From: Galeopsis tetrahit
Taxonomy: Eukaryota > Streptophyta > Magnoliopsida > Lamiales > Lamiaceae
NCBI GenBank assembly: GCA_963675135.1
Contig: OY776129.1
Coordinates: forward strand, 70,525,348-70,589,347
DNA: 64,000 nucleotides
Direction: 5' to 3'
Shown here: piece after piece, positions 12,700 through 24,919 of the stretch
Layout: every line of letters begins with the position of its first letter
Position numbering within the stretch: the first letter of the stretch is position 1
Made by a program: the position numbers and the translations under genes
Notes under the pieces: model-generated
Databases searched by the model: none
The model's input: the letters and a program-made list of their open reading frames with translations, nothing else
Told to the model about the DNA's origin: nothing

Positions 12700-13890
12700 T
12701 AATTTTTATTTTTTGGGAACGGTCAAATATTATTATAACATGGTATGAGGAATACTCAATGAAAAAACAAAACGTTGTTACTTCAGGAATACTCAAAATG
12801 AAAACAAACCGTTGTTACTTGTTACAAGACAATCACAACCTATTTACATAAGTACTTAATTCACATATTTAGAAATTGTTTATTTTAAACACCTTGTAAA
12901 CTTCGAACATTATATAAGCTGTTTTAACAGTGTATAAAAAATCATTTGTAAGTAGTTTATAAAATATTAAAGTGTTTGACTATTAAAATGTATACCTTAT
13001 ATGATAACTCAAGGAAAATATTTTTTTAATTTTAATTTTCATGTAAAATATATTTTATTTTATTATTAAGGTATAAGGTGGGGTGGGGTGGGGCGGGCGT
13101 GGAGTGTAGCGGGGTAGCCTAAAAGAAAAAGAAGTTAGGATATTGATACTTATTTATTTGGAGCTTATAAATTGAAAAAAAAAAATATATTATAAGATAT
13201 TATTAATTTTATAATTTTTTTTAATAGCTTATAAGCTTAGCTAAACAGATTCTTGAATTTAATTAATTACTACACAAAAACTTATAGACAATATTGCATG
13301 TATGCAATATTGACAAATTAAGGTAAATTAGGTCGAAATTCGTCGGTCAACGCGGTCAAAGTGGGTCAACCTTAATTAAAATATTTGTTTTCACTCTAAA
13401 ATATTATCTTACTACATGACCAAAACCATATTACTACAAGACCTAAAATTTGTCACTATAAGGTCAAAAGTGTATTACTACAATTGTTCAAAAATATTCT
13501 GAACATATTTTTTTTTTTTTGTAAAATTACTAAAATAATTTTGACTTATTCGGCCACTACATGACTAAAACAATGTTACTACAAGACCAAAATTTTATCA
13601 CTACAAAGTCAAAAGTGTATTACTACATGTTCAAAAATATTATGGAGACTTAATTTTTTGGTGAATTTTTCAGAATATTTTGACATGTAGTATTAAATTT
13701 TTGCCCTTGTAGTGATAATATTTTGGCATTGTAGTAACAATATTTTGGTCATGTAGTAAACCACATGTTTGTAACCCGCGAATTTTTTGGGTAACCCGAA
13801 TCCAGATTTATAACCCGCGATTTTTTTTAAATTGACTTTTGGGCTTAAAGTTTTAACTTGCCTAGCTAATTGAGATGAAATGCATATATG
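12700..13890. repeat. Repeat-filled intron 4 of the FAR pseudogene
   Basis: This intron is about 1.26 kb against about 0.2 kb in the intact gene. At 12705-12840 there is a LINE-tail-like piece with repeated GGAATACTCAA and GTTGTTACTT motifs. A GGGGTGGGGTGGGGCGGG run lies at 13079-13097. From about 13300 to 13770, related blocks built on TACTACATGACCAAAA and GTCAAAAGTGTATTACTACA occur twice directly (13410 and 13556) and again inverted (13680-13765), so the segment is a complex inverted-repeat element. The minus frame at 13693-13893 is not a gene. Confidence 0.55.
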
Positions 13891-15541
13891 CAATATTTCA
13901 CATAAGAGTTAACCCCAATTACTATACTTATTGAAATATAATTTTATGTAGCATTTGTGAATGGAACAAAGGCAGGACTCATAGTAGAGGAGCCACTTCG
14001 TATGGATGAAACACTCCCCGGTGCTAAAACTACATGTTTAGACATCAATGTCGAAAAGATGGTAATTGAAGAAAGATTGAGAGAGCTACGAATACAGAAT
14101 GCAACAGAAAAGGAAATTGGGAGAGCTATGAAGGATTTGGGCATTGAAAGGTTCATATATAAATAAACCATATAATCACATGTAGAGTTAGTAGTATGAA
14201 AATTTCATTCTATAATCACATGTTTGAAGACTGAAATTTTTTTAAAAATTCCATCTCCGGAAAATGATGAAACTAAAATGAGACTGAAAGAGTATAATAT
14301 ATATAAATAAATTGATTTAATGTCTCATTATAAGTTCAGACTTTTAGATAAAATAAAATATTTTATGTTTATTAAAATGAATTATACACTTTTTTTTTAA
14401 TTATTATTATGGGATGAATGATACACTTGAATGCGCAGTGCATTATATATGTAAATACATGAAACTTGAATTGAGTGTATTTTGAATTAAATTGTTACTC
14501 ATTTATATATTGGAAAATTCTTGAAATTATTCATGTGATCAGTGCAAAGATGCATGGATGGTCAAATACATATGTATTTACAAAGGCAATGGGGGAGATG
14601 GTGTTGGAGAAGTTCAGTGAAAATGCTAATTTAATCATATTTCGTCCAACTATTGTTACTAGTACCTTTAGTGATCCATTTCCTGGTTGGATTGAAGGTG
14701 TAAGGTATAATTCTTCTAATTATATTTTTCCAAAAATCACTTTCCGATTATTTCTATTTATATATAATAGTGAATGAGGTAGATTAATTTTAATTTTAAT
14801 TAAATTGCAATTATGATAGAACTTTGGACGCCCTTTTTGTTTCGTATGGTATCCGGACTCAGCATTGGACATGGTAATTAGCAGCTGGTTTTATAACAAT
14901 TAATTAATTAATAATGTTTTTTATAATTTTATATTAATGAATAGATGCATGCAGATACCAGGTGACATGGTGATTAACTGCATGATTCGAATGATAAAAA
15001 GGCGGGTTTGTTCGTTTATCACGTTGGTTCATCACGACAGAATCGTATTACATTTGCAGAGACCAGAGATTTAATAATTCGATATTTAAAGAAGAATCCA
15101 CTACTTGATGGAAAAGGAAAACCTATCAGAGTAAAAACAATGTTAAGACGTTGAATAGCATGTCCAAATTTCACACCTATATTTCAATCCGCTACCTACC
15201 ATTCATCAAGGTCAGATATTATATTTATATTTTATTCCGTTATCATCACTATGATAATTACCATAAGACCTAAATTCAACTTAGATAAAATTTGTACGAG
15301 TTAGAATTTATTTTTATTATTCATAAATTTACATATTCTACTCGAACCCTATTTTAAAAAGAGAAATATAAAGTTATGAGATCGTCTCTTTCTAACTAAA
15401 AGATTAAAGAATGAAGTGCCAAATTAGTGTTATTTAATCAAAGGAAAATGAAAAGGAGGGATTAATTACATCCCGAGAGTACTGACCTGTGACCAAAAGC
15501 CCATTTCAATAAATATAATTCAACATTTCAACTAAAAAAAG

Positions 15542-17368
15542 TTGGGAAAATTATTTTCAGGACCGCAACTTAGGGGTGTTTGCAAAAAGAGGACCGTAAC
15601 TTTGCGGGCTGGCAAAATTAGGCCCGTAACTTTTTTTTTTTTTTGCAATTTCAGGCCAAATTAGCCCCATCAATCCAATTTCGGGCTGATTGAGGTCCAT
15701 TGTTCGGGCCAAACTTATTTATGGCAAAAAGAGGACCGCAACTTTTTTTAATGCAATTTTAGGATCAATTAATATCCCTATTATAATAATTTGGAATCTT
15801 TTTTTTTCTATGTGTCTCAACACAAATTCAATATTCATATTTTATAATTTTCTCATAATTTTACTTTTCTTTTAAAACAGTTTTTTTAATAGGTTTAAAA
15901 TTGTCTCTAACCACTTCTTCTACCACTCATCTTCCCCAATTTTTAACAATTTAAATTCTAAAAATCGCGTTTGTATTTTAATGCATTTTTTATAATCTTA
16001 AAAAAATAAAACTCTTTTATTTTCTTTTGGAGCTGGGTCTCACGAGGAAAAATTTCTAAAGTAAAATCAAATATAACTTTTATAATAAAATAAACTTTAA
16101 AATCTTAATTTTTAATGTTACTTAAAAAAATGAATATCTTGTGTGAAATTGACTTTCATGAATGGGATTGAACTTTACTCTAGAGTTTGTATTTTACTTT
16201 ATACTCCCTCCGTCCCGCAAGTGTTTGCACCACAAAGTGGGCACACTTTTTAAGAAAAAAGTGTAATGAGTGGAGTATTGAAGGGTAATTTTGTAAAGTT
16301 ATATGAATAAAGTAAAAAGGTGATTGGAAAGAGAGTAAAAGTAATGACATTTTATGTAAATATGTGAATATTGTGAGGGTGAGATTTATGAATAAGTTTC
16401 CTTTTATGGGTGTGCAAACAATTGTGGGACGGACAAATAAGGTAAGTGTGCAAACAGTTGTGGGACGGAGGGAGTATATAGTCTTTATTTTAAAATACGA
16501 TTTAAATAAGGTTATAACACTTCATAAAATTTATAAGTGTTAAAAATATGTATGAGTCTGTCTTATAATTTTTTTGTCAAAATATTAATATAATAAATTA
16601 TCTTCAATCAGGCGTGTTACGCGGGTCTTCCACTAGTAAATATATAATTTTTAAAATATATTCTAGATTATATTCCCTTCATCAATTAGATCCATTTTCA
16701 TGTCTTATATTATTTTAAAATATTATACAAAATTTTCCATAAAATTTCGAATCGAATAGTTTAAATAAAAATATTGGAAAATGTTTGATCGAAATTTTGT
16801 AATTAATGTTTACTATAATCCTCTCAATAATAAATCTATAAAAAAAATTCTTCAATAAAATTTATAAGCATTATTTATGTAAATACAATCTAAAATGTAC
16901 TAATTAAACATTTAAAAATTATATTTATATTTAAAAATTGTGACAATCTTTTCAATTAACAATTAAAAATTTATCATCCCAATTTATAATATTTTGTTCT
17001 TTCAATTCACTATAATTTATATGTAGTATATATTTGTTTCTTTAAACATAAATAATGTTTTCTAATTCATAACAAATTATTACATCCACAACTTTCAAAT
17101 TTAATTTTTAAAAGTTTACGAGTATTTTTTATTTATTTTGTCATGTTTCTTAAATTTGCATTAAAAAAGTTACAGTCCTCTTTTTGCAATAAATAAGTGT
17201 GGCCCGAAAAATGGGTTTCAATTAGCCCGAAATTGGGTTGATTGGGCTAATTTGTCCTGAAATTGAGTAAAAAAGAAGTTACGGGCCTAATTTTGCCAGC
17301 CCGTAAAGTTACGGTCCTCTTTTTGCAAACCCCCCTAAATTGCGGTCCTGAAAAAATAATTTTCCCAA
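15542..17368. mobile_element. Long-TIR Mutator-like element in pseudogene intron 8
   Basis: The element opens with TTGGGAAAATTATTTTCAGG and closes with its inverse. Inverted similarity extends about 180-200 bp on each side and includes GAGGACCGTAACTTT and GGGCTGGCAAAATTAGGC. No transposase frame is visible, so it is non-autonomous. A Stowaway element is nested at 16204-16474. Flanking A-rich sequence prevents a firm target-duplication call, so Mutator-like is inferred from the long terminal repeats. Confidence 0.7.
16204..16474. mobile_element. Stowaway MITE nested in the Mutator-like element
   Basis: The ends CTCCCTCCGTCCCGCAAGTG and TGGGACGGAGGGAG are inverted. TA flanks lie at 16202-16203 and 16475-16476. 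It resembles the 18749-19031 member in its subterminal TTTGCACAC-type motif. Confidence 0.9.
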
Positions 17369-17830
17369 AAAAAATATGTAATTAAATATATCCGTCAAAG
17401 TTCATTATTTCAATTTCTCTAGAGTTTTAATAAATATGTATTAATTTATATATAAAGTAAGTAAGTTTAGAGTACGAATGAATATTTGTAGAGTCTACTT
17501 TTTAACAAAGTGGATGCTATTTTGAGTAAAATAAGTAATAATTGGATGAGAATAATGAAATTAGACGAAAATAATAAAATCGAATGAAATTACTTTTATA
17601 TATAAACATATAAATACTTACTCCATTTAGGTGAAAACTACTTATTAATTTTGGGCATGGAAGTTAAGAAAAATATGATAGAATGAGTCGATGTATTAAA
17701 GGTGGTGTAATTATTTAGATAGAGAAAAATATAATAAAATGTAAAAAGGTGTAGTTTGCCAAAAAAAAAAAAAAAAGTAATAATTATTTTCTAAAAATCA
17801 TGAATTAATTAAATAAAAATTATTACTAAC

Positions 17831-18577
17831 TTTTTTTTTTTTTTGACAGGTTACAAGGTTACAAGATGAAAGTCAAATGAAATACAAATTAAACTCAAAA
17901 CTAATGATCTTCAAACCCAAGACAGATCTCCACGGTCGATGCTTCCTCCAATCGTGAGGAAAAGGAAAACGGGTGTACCCTTTGCTCCACATAAAAGTCC
18001 AGGTCTCCATTCTCAATACGAGACAACCCCACACTAAGGTTTACTTGTATCAAAAAGTAGAAAACAGAAGAAGGAACAAAACTCCACCAAATACCAGGAT
18101 CTTACTAAACCATCAAACCACTCAAAATATAAGTTCCACAGGATGAGAAAGTCCCACAAAAGGGAAAAGAGTCCAAACACTAGGGGAAAAAACCCAAAAC
18201 AGGGGAGGATTGCACAAAATAAAGGAAGATACAATTTGCAAAATCAAGCAGAAGAAGAACAAGCTACCTAGAAAGCTACAAATTAGGAAAAAGTACAATA
18301 AAACAGAAATTAAAGAAATTGGAATCACCGGGTAACTCTCCGATCGACCACCGTGGCTCCGTCGATGATATCTACCCGGTTGATCTCAACCACACACTAA
18401 AAATACTTGCTAACCCATAAATAAATCTGAGAAGAGTGCTGCCGGCGAATATGACTCCGAGAGAGATGATTGAAGAGAGTGTGGTCGGCGGGGAGGAGCA
18501 AAATTTTTAAGCGGTGGGTTGTGCTTTTTTTAGAGAGAGACAAGACCTTCTCTCTCTACATCGCTTTACGTGAGTAC
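17831..18577 (-). mobile_element. Retroposon with 16-bp target duplication
   Basis: The identical 16-mer AAAAATTATTACTAAC flanks the element at 17815-17830 and 18578-18593. The left boundary is a poly-T run, so on the minus strand the insert ends in poly-A, the hallmark of L1-type target-primed reverse transcription. The 5' part (right side) is GC-richer, with CT-rich runs such as GAGAGAGAAGG and a section around 18320-18480 that looks like plant 5'-leader sequence. No long frame or recognised domain is present in 747 bp. It may be an internally deleted LINE, a LINE-mobilised non-autonomous element or a retrocopied transcript. Confidence 0.85.
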
Positions 18578-18748
18578 AAAAATTATTACTAACTACTAAG
18601 GTACTTAATGTGTAATTGTGGATGCATCCATACGAGAGGAAACCTTTCATATTCTCTATTTTTCTCATTGAATTATTTTTGAAGTTGTCCTTTTTTCTTT
18701 TGAATTTTTGGTAGTTGTCTTTGACTTTGAAACTGATTGTTATTAGTA

Positions 18749-19031
18749 CTCCCTCCGTTCCACATGAATTTGCACACTTTCCATATATGGATGTTCCATA
18801 CCAATTTGCACACTCCATAAAAGAAAATATCTTCACAACCCTCACCCTTGAAATATACTCATATTTACCCATATGTCATTACTTTTCCACACTCAATCTA
18901 CTTTTTACTTTACTTTATTCATAAAAGTTTACAAAACTACCCCTCAAAACATCAATCACTACACCTTTTCTTACACATTTCTTAAAATGTGTGCCGGTCA
19001 AATGGTGCAAATTCCTCCGGAACGGAGGGAG
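18749..19031. mobile_element. Stowaway MITE in pseudogene intron 8
   Basis: The ends CTCCCTCCGTTCCACATG and GGAACGGAGGGAG are inverted and flanked by TA (18747-18748 and 19032-19033). The equivalent intron of the intact gene (about 40440-40470) keeps the flanking GTCTTTGA.ATTGAT sequence without the element. Confidence 0.9.
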
Positions 19032-19916
19032 TATTATTTTAGGTATTTTGTTTTTCTTGCATTGATTTTCTTTAATTTCTTTTTTCAGATACTTAAATTG
19101 ATAAACACGTTATCCTTGAACCATTTTGAGAGTAAATACAATAATGCAAATCGCAAATTCAACCAAGTGTTGGTTCTCGCACGAGTCTACGAGCCATACG
19201 TGTTTTCCCAAGCAATGTATGTATATACAGTATATCTCATTCTCATACCTTTCACTTATTTTGATTAAACACTAAATTAATTCCTATTTTGTAATTACAA
19301 GTGTTAATTTCATTTTTATTTTAAAAATGTTGAGGGGCCGCCCATATTCATCTTAGGGGTAAAATAAGTTGTTTACGAAAATTAACAATTTTATTCCTTC
19401 TAAATATTTTTACTGAAATATTATGTTGATGAGAATATTTTTGTCAATTTTCGTGAACAATGGCTTTTACCACTATGGTGAGTCTAGACATTTAGCACCG
19501 ATCTAAGACATTGGTATATATGTGATTGAAAATAAATTATTTTATGATTTGAATATGATATTTACTTATCTCGAACTCAATATTTTTTCTTTCTTTTACA
19601 GATTTGATGATGCTAACAGAGATTGGGAGTGAATATAAAAGAAAACAACATAAACATGGACATGTTTAATTTTGATCCAAAGAGCATTACGTGGGATGAG
19701 TATTTCTTGAACATTCATTTTCCAGGACTTGTCAAATATGCCTTGAAGTGATTGTAAATTAATGCCATTTATATTTTTATTTGTGTGTATGCCTCCAAGA
19801 ATCCTGTACTGATCATTTGTGTATGGATAATGTAATACAGTAATAAACATGGAAATTATAAAAAATTTAAACAAATACCTATGAAATTTTCAATTTTCGG
19901 TAAAATAAAAGCTAGG

Positions 19917-20039
19917 ACAAAGTGGGATAGCTCAAGTGGTTAGAGCACCCCTACCTAGGCCTTAGGTCCTGGGTTCGAGTCATGAGAGGGGAAAAAAGGG
20001 ATGGGTATTTAACTTCCATAAAAAAAAAAAAAATAAAAA
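19917..20039 (+). mobile_element. tRNA-derived SINE with target duplication
   Basis: The head GTGGGATAGCTCAAGTGG contains a pol III A-box, and GGGTTCGAGTC about 35 bp later is a B-box, as in tRNA-derived plant SINEs. A short unrelated body and an A-rich tail follow. The 15-mer AAAATAAAAGCTAGG occurs on both sides (19902-19916 and 20040-20054). The matching position beyond the intact FAR gene (about 43150) reads TAAAATAAAAGCTA followed directly by TTGTTAC, that is, an empty site. The element therefore inserted after the FAR duplication. Confidence 0.88.
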
Positions 20040-20054
20040 AAAATAAAAGCTAGG

Positions 20055-21089
20055 TTGTTACTTTAACAATTATTTATTTATTTCAACTGTGGTCCTGTGG
20101 AGTCCTTGTCGATCTACAACAATTCATCCCAGTTTGTTTTCACAATGGGTACATTTGGGTTCATTCTCACTTATTTTTCAAAATTATCATTTTTTTCATT
20201 AATTTTAATCTAAATTTAATCGGTTCATTTACCTGCAATGACAGGTAATTGGACTGAATTCAAAATTTGAACAATTTATGAAACAAAAATCAAAATGTGT
20301 ATTTCATTACGATCAAATTCAATTGTCCAATTTAAAGGACTGTAAAAACTTTAATCCTTTTTATTCTCTTATCCCTCATTTTCTACCGCCTCCAACTCCC
20401 CTCATCGATCTCTTTCTCAGCCGCCCCGCCCTCCCTGCATCGAGCGTCGCGGCGTCTCTAGCTTGTGAGGTTAATATTTCGTATTTGGTGTAGCTTTAGC
20501 AAAATAATAGCACTATAAACTAGCTTGGTAATTGATATGGTGAATGATCATGCCTACAGGTTAAGTTTCATCCGTTTTGTGCAGGAGTTGTCGACACATT
20601 ATTGTTGACCATATTCTTTTTTGTCGATCGATACTGGTTTGTCAAAAATATGTCAATTTTTTTTTAAGATTTTTGTTGGATTTTTTTGAGTATTTTGTCG
20701 AAAATATTCATTAGATCGACACTAGTTTTGGTTTCGGTTTGGTCGGAGATGGCGACGGCATTGGGCGGTGGCGGCGGTCGTGGGCCCTAAAAATTAGGGT
20801 TAGATATTTAATTTTAAAATGGATGTATCTATCTAATAAATATTTTACTAAAATGGCAAATTAAGTATTTTATAAGAATATTAAATTAATAAATGGCTAG
20901 TGGAGTGGGAGTGTACTTAACAAAGTTGGAGGGGTTTATCCGTATATAGCCTGCGCCTTTTGTTATTTGGGCTCTTATTAATTGAGGTTAGCCCATTTTA
21001 GATTAGACCTGGTTAATGATTAAATAACATGAATGAATGTAAGTATATAATACACAATTTTCTCATATAATTTGTTTTCATGACATGTA
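20055..21089. other. Intergenic stretch without a recognised gene
   Basis: Open frames are short. A GC-rich island at 20735-20800 (GGCGGTGGCGGCGGTCG) and a C-rich run at 20390-20460 look like fragments of gene leaders, but no start with a supported downstream exon follows. Confidence 0.4.
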
Positions 21090-21094
21090 AATAT

Positions 21095-21613
21095 TGTTGG
21101 AAACTATACGCTTGATAGTGTATACTGCAATATCGAAGAATCTGATAACAAACAAGTCGAATCAAGGGAAATTCCTTTTCCCGTAGAACAGAATACGCCC
21201 AGGTAGTGCTCGACTAGTATGGCGTTCCGTTCCTAAAGGTAAAACGACTTTCACTTCGTAAACAGTAGCACCACTGTAGACGAAGCCTCAACGAACGTAC
21301 TCGATACGAACTGAACACACACGGAAAGGAATTCCGGCAACACACGGAAATAAATCCGGCACGAGAAAGAACAGTGTATGGCTTTTGGGAGCTCAACACT
21401 GCAGAGAGACGAGAGGAGAGTAGAGAAGCAGAGGGGCGAATTTCAGCGTAAAAAATGAATGAGGGAAGAGTCTGTATTTATAGACAGATATCAGGCCTGG
21501 AGGTTGGAGAGAATTGTGGAGATACTTGCGCCTGAATTCACGCACACGTGGGAGGTGGCTCTTGACCACTAATCTGAGATTCCAGATTAATTTCTCACTC
21601 ATTAATTCCAACA
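21095..21613 (-). repeat. 3' LTR of the copia element
   Basis: The 519-bp LTR begins TGTTGGAAACTATACG and ends ATTAATTCCAACA on the plus strand. It aligns throughout with the right LTR once the hAT insertion there is removed. Point differences such as GGAAAC against GAAAAC at the start show that the copies have diverged. Confidence 0.92.
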
Positions 21614-22117
21614 ATCCCCCACATGAGTGAAAATCGTGTCTATACAACATCAGACTCTGTGTTCAGTTCGATTGAGATCTCCGTGCTTCCGGAAAAGTAG
21701 TTTTTGGCTTTGAACTTTCCGTAGCCGAACACTATCGGATATACCGGCGGCTTAGTGGACGCAGTGCCTTGAACTAATCCTCCTTAGTGTATACCTAGTC
21801 AACAGTGTCAGCACACTTCAATCTCGTCTTCGTAACGTTCTCACGTTTTTGTCCGTTTTGGCCATGGACGTCCTTTGTGTTCATAAATGTTTGGTCGAAG
21901 CGGCCCTCACTTCTCATTTATATAGGTAATCTCCTTTCGAGTATCCCGTCATACTCTAGGAATCATTAAGAGTCGAAGACTCAACCTTTACCACATTTTA
22001 CGGGTCGTTAACACTTGAGATAGTGCTGTCAGGAATAGTCATGTTTTTCAAGTGTTTTATCACTAACTTCCACAGTTTCGTTTTCCCATTGAACCAAGTT
22101 CTTGGGATCTCCAGTCA

Positions 22118-24502
22118 TCATGGTTGGGTTTCCACTGCTTTGGTTTTTCTTGTGGGTTTTAGACCCATTCCTTCTACCAGCTTGTTCAATTGATCTCGGT
22201 TTATGCTCTTCGTGAGCGGATCCGCTATATTGTCCTTTGATTTCACATAATCAATGGACATTACTCCAGTTGAGATCAATTTTCTAACGGAGTTGTGTCG
22301 ACAACGTATGTGTCTCGACTTTCCGTTGTACAAGACATTCATAGCTCTGCCAATAGCAGCTTGACTGTCACAGTGTACCGTCACAGAAGGTACTGGTTTG
22401 TTCTAACATTGAATGTCTTCCAGAAAGTTACGCAGCCATTCAGCCTCTACACCGGCTAGGTCTAAAGCGATATATTTTGATTCCATTGTGGAACGGACAA
22501 TGCACGTTTGTTTCTTGGACCTCCACGACACTGCTGCTCCTCCAATAGTGAATACATATCCACTAGTGGATAACGAGTCTTTAGTTTCTGAAATCCAATT
22601 TGCATCACTGTATCCTTCGACTACAACTGGATGTCTCGTGTAGTGAAGTCCATAATCAAGGGTGTACTTCAAGTATCTTAATACCCTTTTCAGTGCTTTC
22701 CAGTGCTCGTGACTTGGATTGTTCGTGTATTGACTCAACTTGTTTACCGAACATGCAAGATCAGGGCGTGTACAGTTCGTGATGTACATCACACTTCCAA
22801 CGATCCTTGCGTATTCCAGTTGAGCAACTGGTTCTCCTCTATTCTTTTTCAAGTGAACATCTAGTTCCAAAGGTGTCTTAGCAGGTGGATCGTCAAAGGC
22901 GTTAAATTTCTTTAGTACCTTCTCCATATAGTGAGATTTTGTCAAGGAAATTCCATCGAACGTTTTCTCTATCTTGATTCCAAGAATCACATCTGCTAAT
23001 CCCATGTCTTTCATGTCAAAGTTTCTACTTAACATGTTCTTCGTATTAACTATGATATTGTGATTGTTACTCATGATTAACATGTCATCGACGTATAAGC
23101 ATACAATAACAAATCCATTAGGTGTATCTTTTACATATACACACTTATCACATTCGTTAATTCGAAACCCATTTGACAACATTGTATTGTCAAATTTCAA
23201 ATGCCACTGTTTTGGAGCTTGCTTAAGTCCATACAGTGATCGAACGAGTTTGCACACCTTTTTCTCGTTTCCAGGAGCAACATATCCTTCAGGTTGATCC
23301 ATGTATATTTCAGCATCCATCTCACCATTAAGAAACGCAGTCTTAACGTCCATTTGGTGTATTTCGAGATTGTGCAAAGCAGCAATAGCGACTAACACAC
23401 GAATGGAGGTGATTCTTGTCACTGATGAGTATGTATCGAAGAAGTCATACCCTTCCATTTGTTTAAAACCCTTTGCAACTAGGCAAGCTTTGTACTTTTC
23501 AACAGATTCATCTGCTTTGTACTTTCTTCTAAGGATCCACTTGCATCCTAAGGGCTTGCAACCTTTAGGGAGGTCGACCAACTCCCATGTGTGATTTAAC
23601 AGAATTGAATCGTATTCACTTTTTATGGCTTCCTTCCAGAGGGGTGCATCTGGTCTTGCCATTGCTTCTTTGATAGTTTTGGGTTCATCCTCTTCTAATA
23701 CATAAGTAATGAAGTCTGAACCAAAGTCCTTATCAATTCTAGCTCTCTTACTGCGTCTTGGTTCTTCACTCTCTTGAGTGGAAGGACCAGCAGTGTCATC
23801 CGTTGCTTCATGAGTTCTTTTATTCGAACTCACTTCCTCTTTTTCCTTAAACGGGAAAATATTTTCAAAGAACACTGCGTTCCTTGACTCAATTGTAGTA
23901 CCTTCTGTCATATCAAGTATTTCAGATTTATGAATCAAAAATCGATAGGCACTACTATTTGAAGCATAACCTATAAAGATGCAACCGACTGTTTTAGGAT
24001 CGATTTTAACTTGTTTAGGAATTGGCACTTCAAACTTTGTCAAACACCCCCACACTTTGAGGTATTTGTATGAAGATTTTCGTTTCCTCCATACTTCATA
24101 AGGAGTTTGATCCTTAGTTTTATGTGGAATCTTATTCAGAATGTGGTTAGCCGACAGAATAGCTTCCCCCCACAAGTTCTGAGGTAGACCAGAGCTGATT
24201 AACATTGCGTTCATCATCTCCTTTAGTATTCGGTTTTTCCTTTCCGCAACACCATTAGACTGAGGTGAGTAAGGGGCTGTCGTTTGATGAATTATTCCTG
24301 ATTCAGCACATAATTGTTCAAACGGAGCTACGTGCTCTCCACCTCTATCACTGCGAATTGATTTAATTCGAGTATCCAATTGATTCTCTACTTCAATTTT
24401 ATAAAGTTTAAAAACTTCTAAAACTTCGTCCTTACTTCTTAAAGGATAGACGTAGCAGAATTTTGTACAATCATCAATAAAAGTAATAAAGTACTTTTTC
24501 AC
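22118..24502 (-). pseudogene. Copia pol: integrase core, reverse transcriptase, RNase H
   Basis: The 699-codon frame from 24502 to 22403 contains an integrase catalytic core (FIDDCTKF and DRGGEH, then SPQSNGVAERKNR), a linker with Ser/Glu/Arg-rich residues, and a copia reverse transcriptase (QMDVKTAFLNGEM, YGLKQAPKQW, and the YVDD active site). It ends in RNase H sequence (MESKYIAL). A single TAG at about 22400 interrupts the frame where the family normally has Trp; 22384-22118 then continues in the same frame with the RNase H end (HCDSQAAIGRA, DNIADPLTK). Upstream, a TGA precedes the GTG at 24502, and neither the zinc-binding integrase head nor gag is found. The enzyme copies retrotransposon RNA into DNA and inserts it. 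This copy is a pseudogene through the premature stop and the missing N-terminal half. Confidence 0.93.
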
Positions 24503-24919
24503 TCATCGTGTGGAGATTTTACTCGAATGTGATTTTCCAAGATGAACAAATTCACATAACTTGTGAAAAATATTCCACTGAATTCAACCATTTTAGGTTT
24601 TTCCATATTTAGCTTTAAGGTCACACCTTAGCTACCCATTTTCATTCAAATATGTCGACGGAGACCTCTCTCCCTCACATTCAAATGTATCCATGTGAGG
24701 AGATGTGTTTCCCCACATTCGAGTTGCTTGCCACTTTATTTGTGAATTTCTCTTATTCACCAAATTTGGACACAACCTCGATACATTTAAAAAAAAAAAT
24801 CGAGCTTTGATTTTTCTTTTATTTGAATTATTTTCAACTTCAAAATTAATTTAATCTTTGGTCAGCATACCAAAATTAAATTCATTTTACTTTCGTTGGA
24901 CTTTATTTCCAACTTAGAA
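24503..24919. other. Copia internal non-coding remnant
   Basis: This lies between the truncated pol and the Mutator-like insertion and has no open frame. The block with TTAATTTAATCTTTGG at 24845-24885 is repeated at 29315-29355, on the far side of the insertion. The copia leader therefore contained tandem similar segments before it was split. Confidence 0.6.

Larger units (their letters stand above)
10349..19751 (+). pseudogene. Fatty acyl-CoA reductase pseudogene, ten relic exons
   Basis: All ten exons of the intact FAR gene at 34498-41195 are recognisable here: 10349-10437, 10547-10652, ~12283-12462, 12588-12688, 13952-14150, 14543-14704, 14820-14873, 14955-15210, 19089-19216 and 19602-19751. 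Visible lesions are a 4-bp GCGC insertion in exon 1 that frameshifts into TAG, two extra A in exon 2, a deletion of some 35 bp and a 2-bp gain in exon 3, a 28-bp deletion in exon 7, deletions in exon 8, and a net 4-bp loss in exon 10. Exons 4, 5, 6 and 9 keep exactly the length and splice phases of the intact copy, and the active-site Tyr-Val-Phe-Thr-Lys is still encoded in exon 6. The family makes primary fatty alcohols, but this copy cannot give a full protein. Introns hold a LINE (intron 2), a Mutator-like element, a retroposon and Stowaway elements (intron 8). Confidence 0.92.

Noticed and set aside
18507..19268. Frames of 121 (minus) and 131 (plus) codons in pseudogene intron 8
   Set aside because: They are composed of Stowaway sequence and, for the plus frame, of read-through from intron into relic exon 9.
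22413..23594. Plus-strand frames opposite copia pol
   Set aside because: They are antisense shadows of a well-supported pol frame.
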